Assembly (NCBI GenBank): GCA_949291295.1
Contig: CASEVE010000013.1
Span: 1-64,000 of the forward strand
Length of the DNA stretch: 64,000 nt
Direction: 5' to 3'
DNA from: an uncultured Olsenella sp.
Lineage (GTDB): Bacteria > Actinomycetota > Coriobacteriia > Coriobacteriales > Atopobiaceae
A model generated the notes under the pieces. It was not told the DNA's origin. It ran no database searches and saw nothing but the letters and a program-made list of their open reading frames with translations. Shown in pieces: positions 51,177 through 60,507 of the stretch. Numbering within the stretch: position 1 is the first letter of the stretch; every line of letters begins with the position of its first letter. Position numbers and translations under genes: made by a program.

Positions 51177-53723
51177 CTAGCGCTCGCGGCGTGCCCCTCG
51201 CACGGCCACAGCAGACGCAGTGGCGAGAAGACCGAAGGTCAGAAGCGACGTTGTCGGGTCGGCAGCCTCGCCCGCAGACGGGAGGGCAACGTCATCGGAG
51301 GCAGGGCCTGCCGGCTTCTCGTCGGAGGGCTTGACGTCGTCACTGGGACGCTTGTCGCCCTGCTGGTCGTCGGGGTCGGACGTGCCCTGCTGGTCGTTGC
51401 CGGGCTTGACGTCGTCGCTGCCGGGCTTCTGGTCGTCGCCGGGCTTGACGTCCTCGCCGGGCTGCTCGTCGTCGCCAGGCTCGGGCTGCTGCTGGTCGTC
51501 TCCGCCGGGCTTGGTGTCCTCGCCGGGCTCGGGCTCCGGCTCGGGCTCCGCCTCCGTCACCTGGAAGGTGGCGGTGAGCTCGCCGTAGGAGACGGTGAGG
51601 GTCTGCACGCCGGCAACGGCGGCGTCGTAGCCGGAAACCTCAACGTCGTCCGTCACGTCAACGCTGGTGCCGTCATCGTAGACGGCCTCAACCTTCATGC
51701 CCGCAAGATCGAGCTCCTCGCCCTGGACATACGTGGTCTTGGCAGGCGCCGTCACCACAATGCGGTCAAGCACGGGCGCCGGGGGCTCCTCGAGCGTAAC
51801 CACAACGCTGGCGACAAGTGCCGACTCGTCCGCAGACACACCCGGAATCAGCGAGAGCGTACCGCTAACCGTCTGCGAACCCGCAGTCTCGGCGTCGTAG
51901 CTCCCCTCATCCCATATAACGGGCAGGCTCGTTGCCACATCGCCCTCAAGCTGAACCATCACCTCAGCAGGTAGACCCAACTCAGAGGAGGGGGTCCCCA
52001 CCTCGGCCACAACGGGCTCAACATCGAGCACCTGGACAAGCGCCCGCGACGTCTCGATCGCGCGACCCTTGAGGCGCACGTAGAAACCCTCGCTCGTTCC
52101 CTGAGCAACGCTCACGCGCAGGTAGCGAGCCGTCTGCCCAACCTTATCGGTGCTGGCAAGGCCACTTACGCCGTCCGTCATGTGGTCGGCAACAGACGCC
52201 CACGTCACTCCGTCATAGGAGACCTCCACCTTGTAGCGGTGGGCCTCGGCCTCGCCGGCCTAAGTGAACTGGACCTCGCTCATGTCGTAGATGCCCGCGG
52301 TGTCGACCATCCACCACACCTCGGCGTCATCGGCCGCGGGCACCCAGTGCTTTGCGGGGTTGCCCTCGTTGCCGTCGCCGGGCGTCACGCCGTCGGCGCA
52401 GGAGCTTGCCGTAGCCACCTTGTTGTACTCAAGGTCGAGAAGCGCGGAGAGCTCCTCGCCCGAGGCGGTGAACTCGGAGATCTCGACCCACTGGGCACTT
52501 CCGTTGTCCTGACGCTTGGCCTCGAGGTCTGCCACGCCGTACTTGTCGCAGGCGTCATAGAAGGCCTGGGAGTGCGGGTAGTGTGCCATGCGCACGAAGT
52601 TGAAGCCGTACTCGCGCAGGCGCTTGATCTCTGCGTCAACCACGTCGTCCGAAACGGCGTTGCCGAGCATGTACGTCTCGGAGTGGAGGTTCGTGCCGTT
52701 GAGGTGCACGCGCTCGCCGTTGATGAGGCAGGCCGTGCCCCCGCTATCGCGCACCCACTCGATGGTGCGGATGCCAAAGGTGGTCTCCACGGTGTCGCAG
52801 ACCTCACCGTTCTGGAAAACGGTGGTGCGCACGGTGTAGAGCTCGGGGGTGTCCGTGGACCAGAGACGCGGGTTGGAAACGGTGACATCCTGCGAGAAGG
52901 TGATCTTCTCGCCTGCCGGAACGACCTGCTCGCTCTGCGTCTCGGTGGCCACGGAGCCGTCCTCGTTCAAAATCTCCGTCTTCACCGTAACCTGGGCCTC
53001 GGCGGCGCCGCTGTTCTCGACCTCGGTCTTGGCATTCACCGTAGCGGAGGAGTGGTCGTCCGCAAGCGACGTGGTAGCGAGAAACACCCCGCCGCCGCCA
53101 ACGGTACCGGAGGACACGGCGTCCGTGACGTGCACGGGGTCGGTCACCGTAAGGGTGACGTTGCGGTAGAGGCCGCCAAAGTACTGGAAGTCGGGGTTGT
53201 TCTTGCCGGGTGCGAAGGCCGCGTTGGGATTGGTGTCCAGCTTCACGGCAAGCACGTTCTCCTCGCCGGCGGGCGCCAGCTTATCCGTGATGTCACACGA
53301 GAACTCCGTGTAGCCGCCCTCGTGCGTGCCGAGCTTCTCGCCGTTGAGCCAGACCTCGGCCTTTTGCATGGCCGCCCCAAAGGTGATCAGCGCGCGGCGG
53401 CCGTCCTGGACGGTCTCGGGGGTCTCGAAGTGCCGGCGGTACCAGAAGACGCCCAGGTCCTCGTGGTAGTAGTTCTCCGGCGTGTACTTGATCGTGCTGT
53501 GGGGCACGTTGGCGTAGAGCCACTCGGAGTCGTCGTAGTCCGCGGCATCCGCGCCGCTCACGTTACCCTCCCAGAAGCGCCAGTCGTTGTTGAAGCTCAT
53601 CTCGACGCGGCCCTGGGAGGCGGCGCGCGCAGACCCGGGAACAAGCGCAAGTGCGCCCACCAGAGCCAGCGTGGCCACGAGGATTGCGGCAAACGCGCCG
53701 CAGAGCGTCCTTCTCAGTCTCAT
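51177..53723 (-). pseudogene. Decayed secreted family 2 glycoside hydrolase with cell-wall anchor
   Basis: A signal peptide (MRLRRTLCG, hydrophobic core, ARAAS) leads to the GH2 sugar-binding and Ig-like domains and the start of the barrel (RMAHYPHSQAFYDACDKYG). At about 52530 the sequence jumps in frame to a C-terminal segment, so most of the TIM barrel with both catalytic glutamates is missing. An F5/8-type carbohydrate-binding domain follows and is cut by an in-frame TAG (52260-52262) where Trp would fit. After the stop come the rest of that domain, two bacterial Ig-like domains, a Pro/Asp/Gly repeat stalk, and LPSAGE plus a membrane helix and RRER, a sortase-type anchor. Without catalytic residues it cannot be an active glycosidase. 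Confidence 0.85.
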
Positions 53724-53873
53724 ATTTTCCCACCCATATCGTCTTGCGACTAACACCATTCAGCTAACGTTTACAAATGAGATTGGGCCAGCTCAGAGAC
53801 TCATTTTGCAAATCCGCGAACAGTGTCCTACGCTAGGCGGACGTGGCATGGGGCAGGAGGGCGCAACACGGGC

Positions 53874-54614
53874 CTAGAGGCGATACCCCGTGACCTCGGA
53901 CTGGAGGCGCGCAAGTCGGGCTATGCCCGCCTGCGAGAGATCGAGAAGCTTATCAAGCTGCGCGCGGTCAATCGTGGCGCGCTCGCCGGTACCCTGAACC
54001 TCCACGATGCGACCGTCACCTGTCCCCACGAGGTTGAGGTCAACCTCGGCGTTCGAGTCCTCGGGATAGTCAAGGTCGAGCAGCGCAATGCCGTCCACAA
54101 AGCCCGCCGAGACAGCGGCAACCTGACCCGTGAGCGGGAGGCGCGGCAGCCGGCCCTTCTCGACCATCCCCATGAGCGCCTGGTGCAGCGCCACCCAGGC
54201 ACCGGTGATCGATGCCGTGCGCGTGCCGCCGTCGGCCTGGATGACGTCGCAGTCCAGCGTGATAGTGACCTCACCAAGGCGGTCGAGGCGACAGACGGAG
54301 CGGAGGCTGCGCCCGATGAGGCGCTCGATCTCCATGGAGCGGCCCTTGCGCCCGCGATACTCGCGCGGCGTGCGGCGGTTGCCCGCGGCGGGCAGCATCG
54401 CGTACTCGGCCGTGACCCATCCCGCATGCGCGCCCTTGCGCCAGGCAGGAACGCCCTCCTCCACGCTGGCGGAGCAGAGCACGCGCGTGTCACCAAACTC
54501 GGCAAGACAGGAGCCCGCGGCGTTTTTCATGACGCCCGGCGTAAGCGTGACGGGACGCATCTCGTCTGCGGCGCGGCCGGACGGGCGACGCTCGGGCAGG
54601 GTGGGGTTGCTCAT
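53874..54614 (-). CDS. rph: Ribonuclease PH
   Basis: Phosphorolytic 3' trimming of tRNA and other RNAs, 246 residues. MRPVTLTPGVMKNAAGS, GDTRVLCSASVEEGVP, GRKGRSMEIERLIGRSLR, QADGGTRTASITGA and LDLDYPEDSNAEVD are all present. ATG at 54614 begins MSNPTLPERRPSGR. A rph-rdgB pair is the usual arrangement; the glycosidase separates them here. Confidence 0.96.
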   Translation of the reverse strand: MSNPTLPERRPSGRAADEMRPVTLTPGVMKNAAGSCLAEFGDTRVLCSASVEEGVPAWRKGAHAGWVTAEYAMLPAAGNRRTPREYRGRKGRSMEIERLIGRSLRSVCRLDRLGEVTITLDCDVIQADGGTRTASITGAWVALHQALMGMVEKGRLPRLPLTGQVAAVSAGFVDGIALLDLDYPEDSNAEVDLNLVGTGDGRIVEVQGTGERATIDRAQLDKLLDLSQAGIARLARLQSEVTGYRL

Positions 54615-54691
54615 GGGGCTCCTATCTTTTGTCGTTTTTCCTGGCCCCATTGTAGCGAGGCCAGGGCGCGGCGACGCCTCGGAGCGCACGC

Positions 54692-54723
54692 AAAAGGCCC
54701 CCGACGCAGGCGCGACGGGGGCC
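54692..54723 (-). terminator. Terminator of tRNA-Val
   Basis: On the minus strand GGCCCCCGTCG pairs with CGACGGGGGCC-like sequence (outer GGCCCCCG/CGGGGGCC exact), followed by TTTT. It lies 10 bp after the tRNA. Confidence 0.75.
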
Positions 54724-54732
54724 GGAGCTTCC

Positions 54733-54808
54733 TGGTGGGCGATGACGGATTCGAACCGCCGACCTTGTGCGTGTAAGGCACCTGCGCTAGCCACTGCGCC
54801 AATCGCCC
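54733..54808 (-). tRNA. tRNA-Val (TAC anticodon)
   Basis: 76 nt with encoded CCA. Acceptor stem GGGCGAT pairs with ATCGCCC. Anticodon loop CTTACAC gives TAC. Confidence 0.96.
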
Positions 54809-54843
54809 GGACAGTGAGTGCCTAGCATTATATACTGGAGGAC

Positions 54844-56370
54844 ATGAATACGACTACCTACATAGACCTCGCCCGCTCCCTCGAGGGCGCGGGCATCCTC
54901 GAGGGAGCCCCCAGCGCCGAGAAGAACCCCCGGATTGCGGGCGCCTACCACGACTCACGCCTCGTCACGCCGGGCAGCCTCTTTGTCTGCAAGGGGGCAA
55001 CCTTCAAGCCGGCGTTTCTCTCCGGCGCGCTCGAGCGCGGCGCCGCGGCCTACCTCTGCGACGTCGCGCGCGCGGACGAGCTCGCCGCCGTTGCGCCGGG
55101 AGTCCCCGCCCTCGTTACGAGCGACCTGCGCCGGGCGATGGCGCTCGTCTCCGCCGAGGCCTTCGACCACCCCGACCGCAGCCTTCCCCTTGTGGGCATC
55201 ACGGGCACCAAGGGCAAGACCACGACGGCCTACATGCTCCGCTCCATCCTCGACGCCGCCCACGGCGCTGGTTGCTGCGGCATGATCGGCACCATCGAGA
55301 CCTACGACGGCGTGGAGGACGGCGCGTCCAGAAACACCACGCCCGAGGCGCCCGACCTCTGGCGCCACCTCGCCAACGCGCGCAACGCCGGCCTGCCCGC
55401 CCTCGTGATGGAGGTCTCGAGTCAGGCCCTCAAGTACGACCGCACCTACGGTGTTGGCCTTGACGTGGGCTGCTTCCTCAACATCGGGCTCGACCACATC
55501 TCCGCCGTCGAGCACGCGGACTTTGAGGACTACTTCACCTCCAAGCTCAAGATCTTCTCGCAGAGCAAGACGGCCGTGGTCAACCTTGACTCCGACCACG
55601 TCGAGCGCATCCTCGAGGCGGCGTCTGTCACCTCGCGCACCCTCACCTTTGGCATCGGGCGCCCCGAGGCAGACGCCTGGGCAGACGAGCTGTCCACGAG
55701 CGAGGAGGGCATGAGCTTCTCGCTGCACCTAAACGGCGGCGTGCACCGCGTGACGCTTCCCTTCCCCGGCGAGTTCAGCGTGTCCAACGCACTTGCGGCG
55801 GCGCTCTGCGCGCACCTCCTTGGCGTTGACGAGAAGGACATCGTGCGGGGCCTTGAGGCCACGCGCGTCCCGGGCCGCATGGAGTTCTATCGCAGCCGCG
55901 ACCGCCAGCTCACGGCCGTGGTCGACTACGCGCACAACAGGATGGCCTTTGAGTCGCTGCTCTCCGCCATCGCAGGAACGTTTACGGGCGCGCGCGTCAT
56001 CTCGGTCTTTGGCGCGGTGGGCGGCAAGGCCTACGAGCGGCGCCACGACCTTCCCGAGGTTGCCGCGCGCTACTCGGACTACGTGGTGCTCACCTCGGAC
56101 GACCCCTGGACCGAGGACCCGCTCGACATCTGCCACGAGATGGAGCGCTCGCTGCCGGAGGGCTTTCCGCACGAGATCGTGGTCGACCGCGAGCGTGCCG
56201 CCGAGCGCGCCTTTGAGCTGGCCGAGGGGCACAAGAGCGTTGTTCTCCTGCTCGCCAAGGGCCACGAGGCCTACCAGCACGACCGCGAGGGCTTTGTCCC
56301 CTGCGTCTCGGACTGCGAGCTTGCGCGCCGCGGCGTGGCCGCGCACGACGAGCGGGTCAGCCGGGGCTAG
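54844..56370 (+). CDS. murE: UDP-N-acetylmuramyl-tripeptide synthetase (MurE family)
   Basis: Adds the third residue to the peptidoglycan stem peptide. It is 508 residues. YHDSR for UDP binding, ATP loop GITGTKGKTTTAY, EVSSQAL, the carbamylated-Lys region FTSKLKIF, VVDYAHNR. The specificity loop reads DDPWTEDP, not the DNPR motif of diaminopimelate-adding MurE, so the third residue is probably Lys or Ornithine. GGAGG is immediately before the ATG. The last codons overlap the convergent HAD gene by 4 bp. It stands alone, not in a dcw cluster. Confidence 0.92.
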   Translation: MNTTTYIDLARSLEGAGILEGAPSAEKNPRIAGAYHDSRLVTPGSLFVCKGATFKPAFLSGALERGAAAYLCDVARADELAAVAPGVPALVTSDLRRAMALVSAEAFDHPDRSLPLVGITGTKGKTTTAYMLRSILDAAHGAGCCGMIGTIETYDGVEDGASRNTTPEAPDLWRHLANARNAGLPALVMEVSSQALKYDRTYGVGLDVGCFLNIGLDHISAVEHADFEDYFTSKLKIFSQSKTAVVNLDSDHVERILEAASVTSRTLTFGIGRPEADAWADELSTSEEGMSFSLHLNGGVHRVTLPFPGEFSVSNALAAALCAHLLGVDEKDIVRGLEATRVPGRMEFYRSRDRQLTAVVDYAHNRMAFESLLSAIAGTFTGARVISVFGAVGGKAYERRHDLPEVAARYSDYVVLTSDDPWTEDPLDICHEMERSLPEGFPHEIVVDRERAAERAFELAEGHKSVVLLLAKGHEAYQHDREGFVPCVSDCELARRGVAAHDERVSRG

Positions 56371-57200
56371 ATGAGCCCAAAGTGCTCGAGCGCCACGGGC
56401 ACGCCCTCTTCCGCGGCGGTGAGCGTGACGTAGTCGGCGCAGTCCTTCACGCCGGGCAGCGCGTTTCCCATCGCCACGAAGGTCTCGACGGAGCCGACCA
56501 TGGAGAGGTCGTTCTCGGAGTCGCCAAAGGCGTAGGTGTCCCTCTTTCCGTGCCCCAGGTACGCGAGCGCCGCCTCGATACCCGTGCCCTTGTCGACGCC
56601 CCTGGGCGAGAACTCAAACGTTCCGCCCTGCAGGTCGCAGGTGGTGTAGTACGTGTCGAGAAACGCGCGCACGGGGGCAAAGTCCTGCTCGTAGAACCCC
56701 TTGGTGCAGAGCTTGCAGTAGCGGTTGCCCTCGGCGAGGCGGGCCAGCTCGACCGCACTTCTCGCGAGATGCGAGTTTGTGAAGCGGGCCGGGCTGCCGG
56801 TGGGGTTGAGCTCGATGTTGTCCTTGTCGCCCTCAAAGATGGCGTCGATGCCCGCCCTCTCAAGGCGGCGGGCCGTCTCGATGAGGAGATCGTGATCGAT
56901 GCACTCGTCGCGAATCACGTGGTCGCCCACGCACACGTAGGCGCCCGCCCCGGCAACAAAGCCGTCCGGATTGAGGTCGCGAATCGTCTGTGGAATGAAG
57001 GGGAGGTGGCGGCCGGTGCAGATGAACGTGCGGTGACCTGCGGCGCGCATGCTGGCAAAAGCTTCGTAGACGGCGGGCGTGGGCCTGAGCTCGGTCAGGC
57101 TGCTGACCGCCTCGTGCTCCTCGGCCTCAAGCTTCGCGTAGTCGTGCCACACCAGCGTGCCGTCCACGTCAAAGAACGCCACCGCGCATTCCGCTGCCAT
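56367..57200 (-). CDS. HAD-superfamily hydrolase, Cof subfamily
   Basis: 277-residue sugar-phosphate or nucleotide phosphatase-like protein. It has the nucleophile motif FFDVDGTLV, then FICTGRHLPF, a C2-type cap in the middle, and KGTGIEAAL with FGDSENDLSM for the last Asp pair. The ATG at 57200 (MAAECAVAFFD) is preferred. Substrate cannot be read from sequence. Its upstream region is the 14-unit repeat array. Confidence 0.9.
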   Translation of the reverse strand: MAAECAVAFFDVDGTLVWHDYAKLEAEEHEAVSSLTELRPTPAVYEAFASMRAAGHRTFICTGRHLPFIPQTIRDLNPDGFVAGAGAYVCVGDHVIRDECIDHDLLIETARRLERAGIDAIFEGDKDNIELNPTGSPARFTNSHLARSAVELARLAEGNRYCKLCTKGFYEQDFAPVRAFLDTYYTTCDLQGGTFEFSPRGVDKGTGIEAALAYLGHGKRDTYAFGDSENDLSMVGSVETFVAMGNALPGVKDCADYVTLTAAEEGVPVALEHFGLI

Positions 57201-57321
57201 TCCGCTCCTCCCGTCGCTGTGTCTCACGGCTGCATTCTAGCTGACAAATGTAAGCGGAACACCCGGTACGAGGAGCGCATCGCGCGGGAGTTGCGCTTTG
57301 ACGCCAGCGCCCGGCTCCGGA

Positions 57322-57946
57322 TGCCGAGAAATGCCAGATGGTGTACCAGGGTCCGCGGGTCCGCGCCGAGAAATGCCGGCTGGTGTACCGCCTTGTGCGA
57401 CATGGCGCCGAGAAATGCCGGCTGGTGTACCGCCTTGCGCAACATGGCGCCGGGAAATGCCGGCCCGTGTACCAACGCCCGCAGGTTCGCGCCGGGAAAT
57501 GCCGACTGGTGTACCAGAGCCCGCTAATCTGCGCCGAGAAATGCAGGGGCCTGTACCGTCCACCAGCGTGCCCCTGGTACAGCCGACGGCTTTTCTCGGC
57601 ACCAATATGGCCTGGGTGGTACACCGGGCAGATTTTCCCGTCGTGCAGACGGCAGCAGCGGTACACTGGTCGGCTTTTCTCGGCGTTTTCCAAACGTGAG
57701 CCTGCGGACGCTGGTACACAGGCCGGCGTTTCTCGGCGTGCGAGCGGCGATAGCGGTACACCACCTGGCTTTTCTCGGCGTTGCCCGCGCGCGGACCTAC
57801 GGGCGCTGGTACACCAAGTGACATTTCTCTGCGCACTCGGCGCAGCTAAACGATTGAAGCCGACGGTGTGGTACACCGGGCGGCGTTTCTCGGCATCGCC
57901 ATGCGCGAGGCGGCGGCAACGGTGCGCCCGGCCGACATCTCTCGGC
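57322..57946. repeat. Array of 14 palindrome-like units, six forward and eight inverted, with helical spacing
   Basis: Six 26-bp units (core CCGAGAAATGCCGG, then GGTGTACC) start at 57322, 57364, 57406, 57448, 57490 and 57532, exactly 42 bp apart, with 16-bp variable spacers. Eight inverted units start with GGTACAC or a variant at 57576, 57618, 57660, 57713, 57755, 57808, 57870 and 57921; the steps are 42, 42, 53, 42, 53, 62 and 51 bp. No cas genes are near. It fills the gap upstream of the HAD gene; no gene was found in 57201-57978. Confidence 0.93.
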
Positions 57947-57978
57947 GCAGCGTCGCGCAACAGCGGCCCAGCGCACGG

Positions 57979-58009
57979 AAAAGGGGCCGGACCCAAGGGC
58001 CCGACCCCC
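57979..58009 (-). terminator. Terminator of the iron alcohol dehydrogenase gene
   Basis: On the minus strand GGGGTCGGGCCC pairs with GGGTCCGGCCCC, then TTTT. Closely similar to the rplJL terminator at 22880-22910. Confidence 0.85.
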
Positions 58010-58050
58010 AAATTGCTCGCTGACAAGAGCTGGCGAGAAGAACGCGCGGA

Positions 58051-59265
58051 TTAGAAGTCCACGTCCACGTCGTTGTAGACGCACTCGAGGAGCTTCTCCA
58101 TCTCCTCGGGCGTGGGCTGGCGCGGGTTGGAGCCGGTGCAGGCGTCGCCGATGGCGTCGACGGCGATGCGGCTCTTCTTCTCCTCAAACTCGGCGTAGTC
58201 GATGACGGACTCGTCGGCCTTGACGCCGCCCTTGCCGTAGTTCTTGATGCCCTGCGGGATGTCGATCTTGTCGTTGAGGTCGCGGATCATCTGAACGAGA
58301 GCGGCAACGAGCTCGTCCTCGGTCTCGCCGGCGAGGTGGAAAACCTCAGAGGCAATGTAGGCGTAGCGGCTCTTGGCGCGGGCGTCCTTGGCGTTGAACT
58401 GGATGACCTTGCCGAGGTACATGGCGTTGGCGCAGCCGTGGATGATGTGGTCGCCGGTGAAGGCGGCGCCGGTCTTGTGCGCCATGGAGTGCACGATGCC
58501 AAGCAGGCCGGAGGAGAAGGCAATGCCGGCGATGCACTGGGCGTCGTGCATGTGCTGACGGGCCTCCTTGTCGCCCTGATAGGACTTGGGCAGCCACTCG
58601 ACGATCTCGCGCATGGCGTAGAGGGCGTTAGCGTCGGTGTAGGCGGAGCCGGCGGTGGAGACGTAGGCCTCGATGGAGTGGGTCAGGGCGTCCATGCCGG
58701 TGTGCGCGCAGAGCTTGGCGGGCATGGTGTAGGTGAGCTCGGGGTCGACGATGGCCACGTCGGGCGTGATCTCAAAGTCGGCGATCGGGAACTTGATGCC
58801 CTTGGAGTAGTCGGTGATGATCGAGAAGGCCGTGACCTCGGTGGCGGTACCGGAGGTGGAGGAAATGGCGCAGAAGTGGGCCTTGGTGCGGAGCTTGGGC
58901 AGGCCAAAGACCTTGCACATGTCCTCGAAGGTGGTCTCGGGGTACTCGTACTTGATCCACATGGCCTTGGCGGCGTCGATCGGGGAGCCGCCACCGATGG
59001 CGATGATCCAGTCGGGCTGGAACTCGGACATCACGGCAGCGCCGTTCATGACGGTCTCGACGGACGGGTCGGACTCGACGCCCTCGATGAGCTTGACCTC
59101 GAAGCCGGCCTCCTTGAGGTCGTTCTCAACATCCTGCAGGAAGCCGCCGCGACGCATGGAGCCGCCGCCGGTGACGATGACCGCACGCTCGCCCTTGAGG
59201 TTCTTGACCTCGTGGCGGGCACCCTCGCCAAAGTACAGGTCACGCGGATTGGTGAAACGTCCCAT
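58051..59265 (-). CDS. Iron-containing alcohol dehydrogenase
   Basis: 404-residue group III alcohol dehydrogenase, likely NAD(P)H-linked reduction of an aldehyde. Cofactor motif IAIGGGSPIDAAK, STSGTATEVTAFSIIT, and metal ligands in TGMDALTHSIEAY and HSMAHKTGAAFTGDHIIHG. The substrate could be butyraldehyde, acetaldehyde or propanediol-type; it cannot be read by eye. ATG at 59265 (MGRFTNPRDLYFGEG) has GGAGGAG upstream. A longer in-frame extension is antisense to the TPR gene. Single-gene unit with its own terminator. Confidence 0.93.
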   Translation of the reverse strand: MGRFTNPRDLYFGEGARHEVKNLKGERAVIVTGGGSMRRGGFLQDVENDLKEAGFEVKLIEGVESDPSVETVMNGAAVMSEFQPDWIIAIGGGSPIDAAKAMWIKYEYPETTFEDMCKVFGLPKLRTKAHFCAISSTSGTATEVTAFSIITDYSKGIKFPIADFEITPDVAIVDPELTYTMPAKLCAHTGMDALTHSIEAYVSTAGSAYTDANALYAMREIVEWLPKSYQGDKEARQHMHDAQCIAGIAFSSGLLGIVHSMAHKTGAAFTGDHIIHGCANAMYLGKVIQFNAKDARAKSRYAYIASEVFHLAGETEDELVAALVQMIRDLNDKIDIPQGIKNYGKGGVKADESVIDYAEFEEKKSRIAVDAIGDACTGSNPRQPTPEEMEKLLECVYNDVDVDF

Positions 59266-59460
59266 AACACTCCTCCAATTCCTTTGCCGCCGCCACCGCG
59301 ACGGATATAAGTTGGCGGCCGAGAAGCCCTTCTCCTCGGTCGGCCATAGTATAGCGAAACGCCCCGGCAACAATCCGGTTTTCTCGGCCGACGCAACGCG
59401 TGGCGTCGCCTCGCCCCCAACTCGCGGGTCCTCCGCTACCATAGAGCGTAAGGAGGCCAC

Positions 59461-60507
59461 ATGGCACACGACGCCAAGCGAGAAGACTATCAGCGACTGA
59501 GCCTGCGCTACGCCCTTGAGCTCGACAAGAGCGGGGCAACAGATGCCGCCCGCGCCTTTGCCGCGTTTGGCCGCCGCTTTGCGCAGAACCGCGACTCTCT
59601 CCCCCAGTCCGACGCCGACCGGGCGTTTCACCTTGTGGCCCTTGCCACCGAGGTCATCGACTACCGCCTCCCCTTTGCCAGCGACACCCAGGCGGAGGCC
59701 CTCATCCGGCGCGGAAGGGACCTCCTCGACGAGGCGGTCTCCCTCGACCCCTCGTGCTGGGACGCCCTGCGCATGCTCGCGGCAACGAGAAGCGCCTCTG
59801 TTGACGAGCGATATGGCTACCTCGTGGAGCAGGAGGACAACGTCCGCGCCGCATGCGAGGCGGAACGTGACCGCTCCCTCGAGGAGCTGGGCCTCGAGCG
59901 CGGCGCCCTCGGCGCGTCCATTGCCATGCGCCCCTACTGGCGCTGGCTCGCCTCCATGGCCGAAGACGCGCTCATCTGCGGGAGAAACCGCGCCTCCATA
60001 GACGCGGCCGAGCGCCTGCTTGCCTCGGACCCAAGCGACCTCTCCGACGTTCGCTTCACCCTCGCCTACGCACTTGCCAAGCTCGAGGACGAGAAGGGCC
60101 TCAACGAGCTGGCAAGCCGCTACGAGTCCATCTCGCCGCTGAGGCCGGCGGACGACGCCTGGATTCTGCTCGCCCGCTGCGCCGTTGCGCATAGCCTCTG
60201 CAACTACCCCGCCGCGCGTGCGATGCTCGTGAGGCTCCTCGAGTCCTACCCCGGCGGCGCGGCCCTGCTCGTTCGCCAGGGGGAGCTCCCCGACGGGGAG
60301 TTTGCCCGCCTGCGCGTCCCGCCCTACAGCGAGGACGAGCTCGTTCTTGCCGTGAGTGAGGGCATCGTGCTGCTCCAGGAGGGCAACGACCGCTCGGGGC
60401 GGGGCGTCTTTGGGCACTGGGTGGCCAACACGGTCTCTGAGCTCGATCCGGAGGCGGCCAAGGAGGCGGCGAGGATGGCAAAGGACAAGGGGGCGAGCAC
60501 CTCGTGA
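59461..60507 (+). CDS. TPR-like protein, function unknown (first of a pair)
   Basis: 348 residues, no catalytic motif seen. Helical repeats with TPR-like pattern occur at about 75-115 (RRGRDLLDEAVSLDPSCWDAL) and about 160-230 (RPYWRWLASMAEDALICGR, AAERLLASDPSDLSDVRFTLAYAL). ST7-like or other TPR scaffolds are possible. No signal peptide or membrane helix, so it is likely cytoplasmic. AAGGAGG precedes ATG. Its stop overlaps the next gene (GTGA). Confidence 0.75.
   Translation: MAHDAKREDYQRLSLRYALELDKSGATDAARAFAAFGRRFAQNRDSLPQSDADRAFHLVALATEVIDYRLPFASDTQAEALIRRGRDLLDEAVSLDPSCWDALRMLAATRSASVDERYGYLVEQEDNVRAACEAERDRSLEELGLERGALGASIAMRPYWRWLASMAEDALICGRNRASIDAAERLLASDPSDLSDVRFTLAYALAKLEDEKGLNELASRYESISPLRPADDAWILLARCAVAHSLCNYPAARAMLVRLLESYPGGAALLVRQGELPDGEFARLRVPPYSEDELVLAVSEGIVLLQEGNDRSGRGVFGHWVANTVSELDPEAAKEAARMAKDKGASTS

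Noticed and set aside
57322-57946. CRISPR array
   Set aside because: Units are 26 bp with variable sequence, spacers are only 16 bp in the forward half, eight units are inverted, spacers 2 and 3 are near-duplicates, and no cas gene is in the window.
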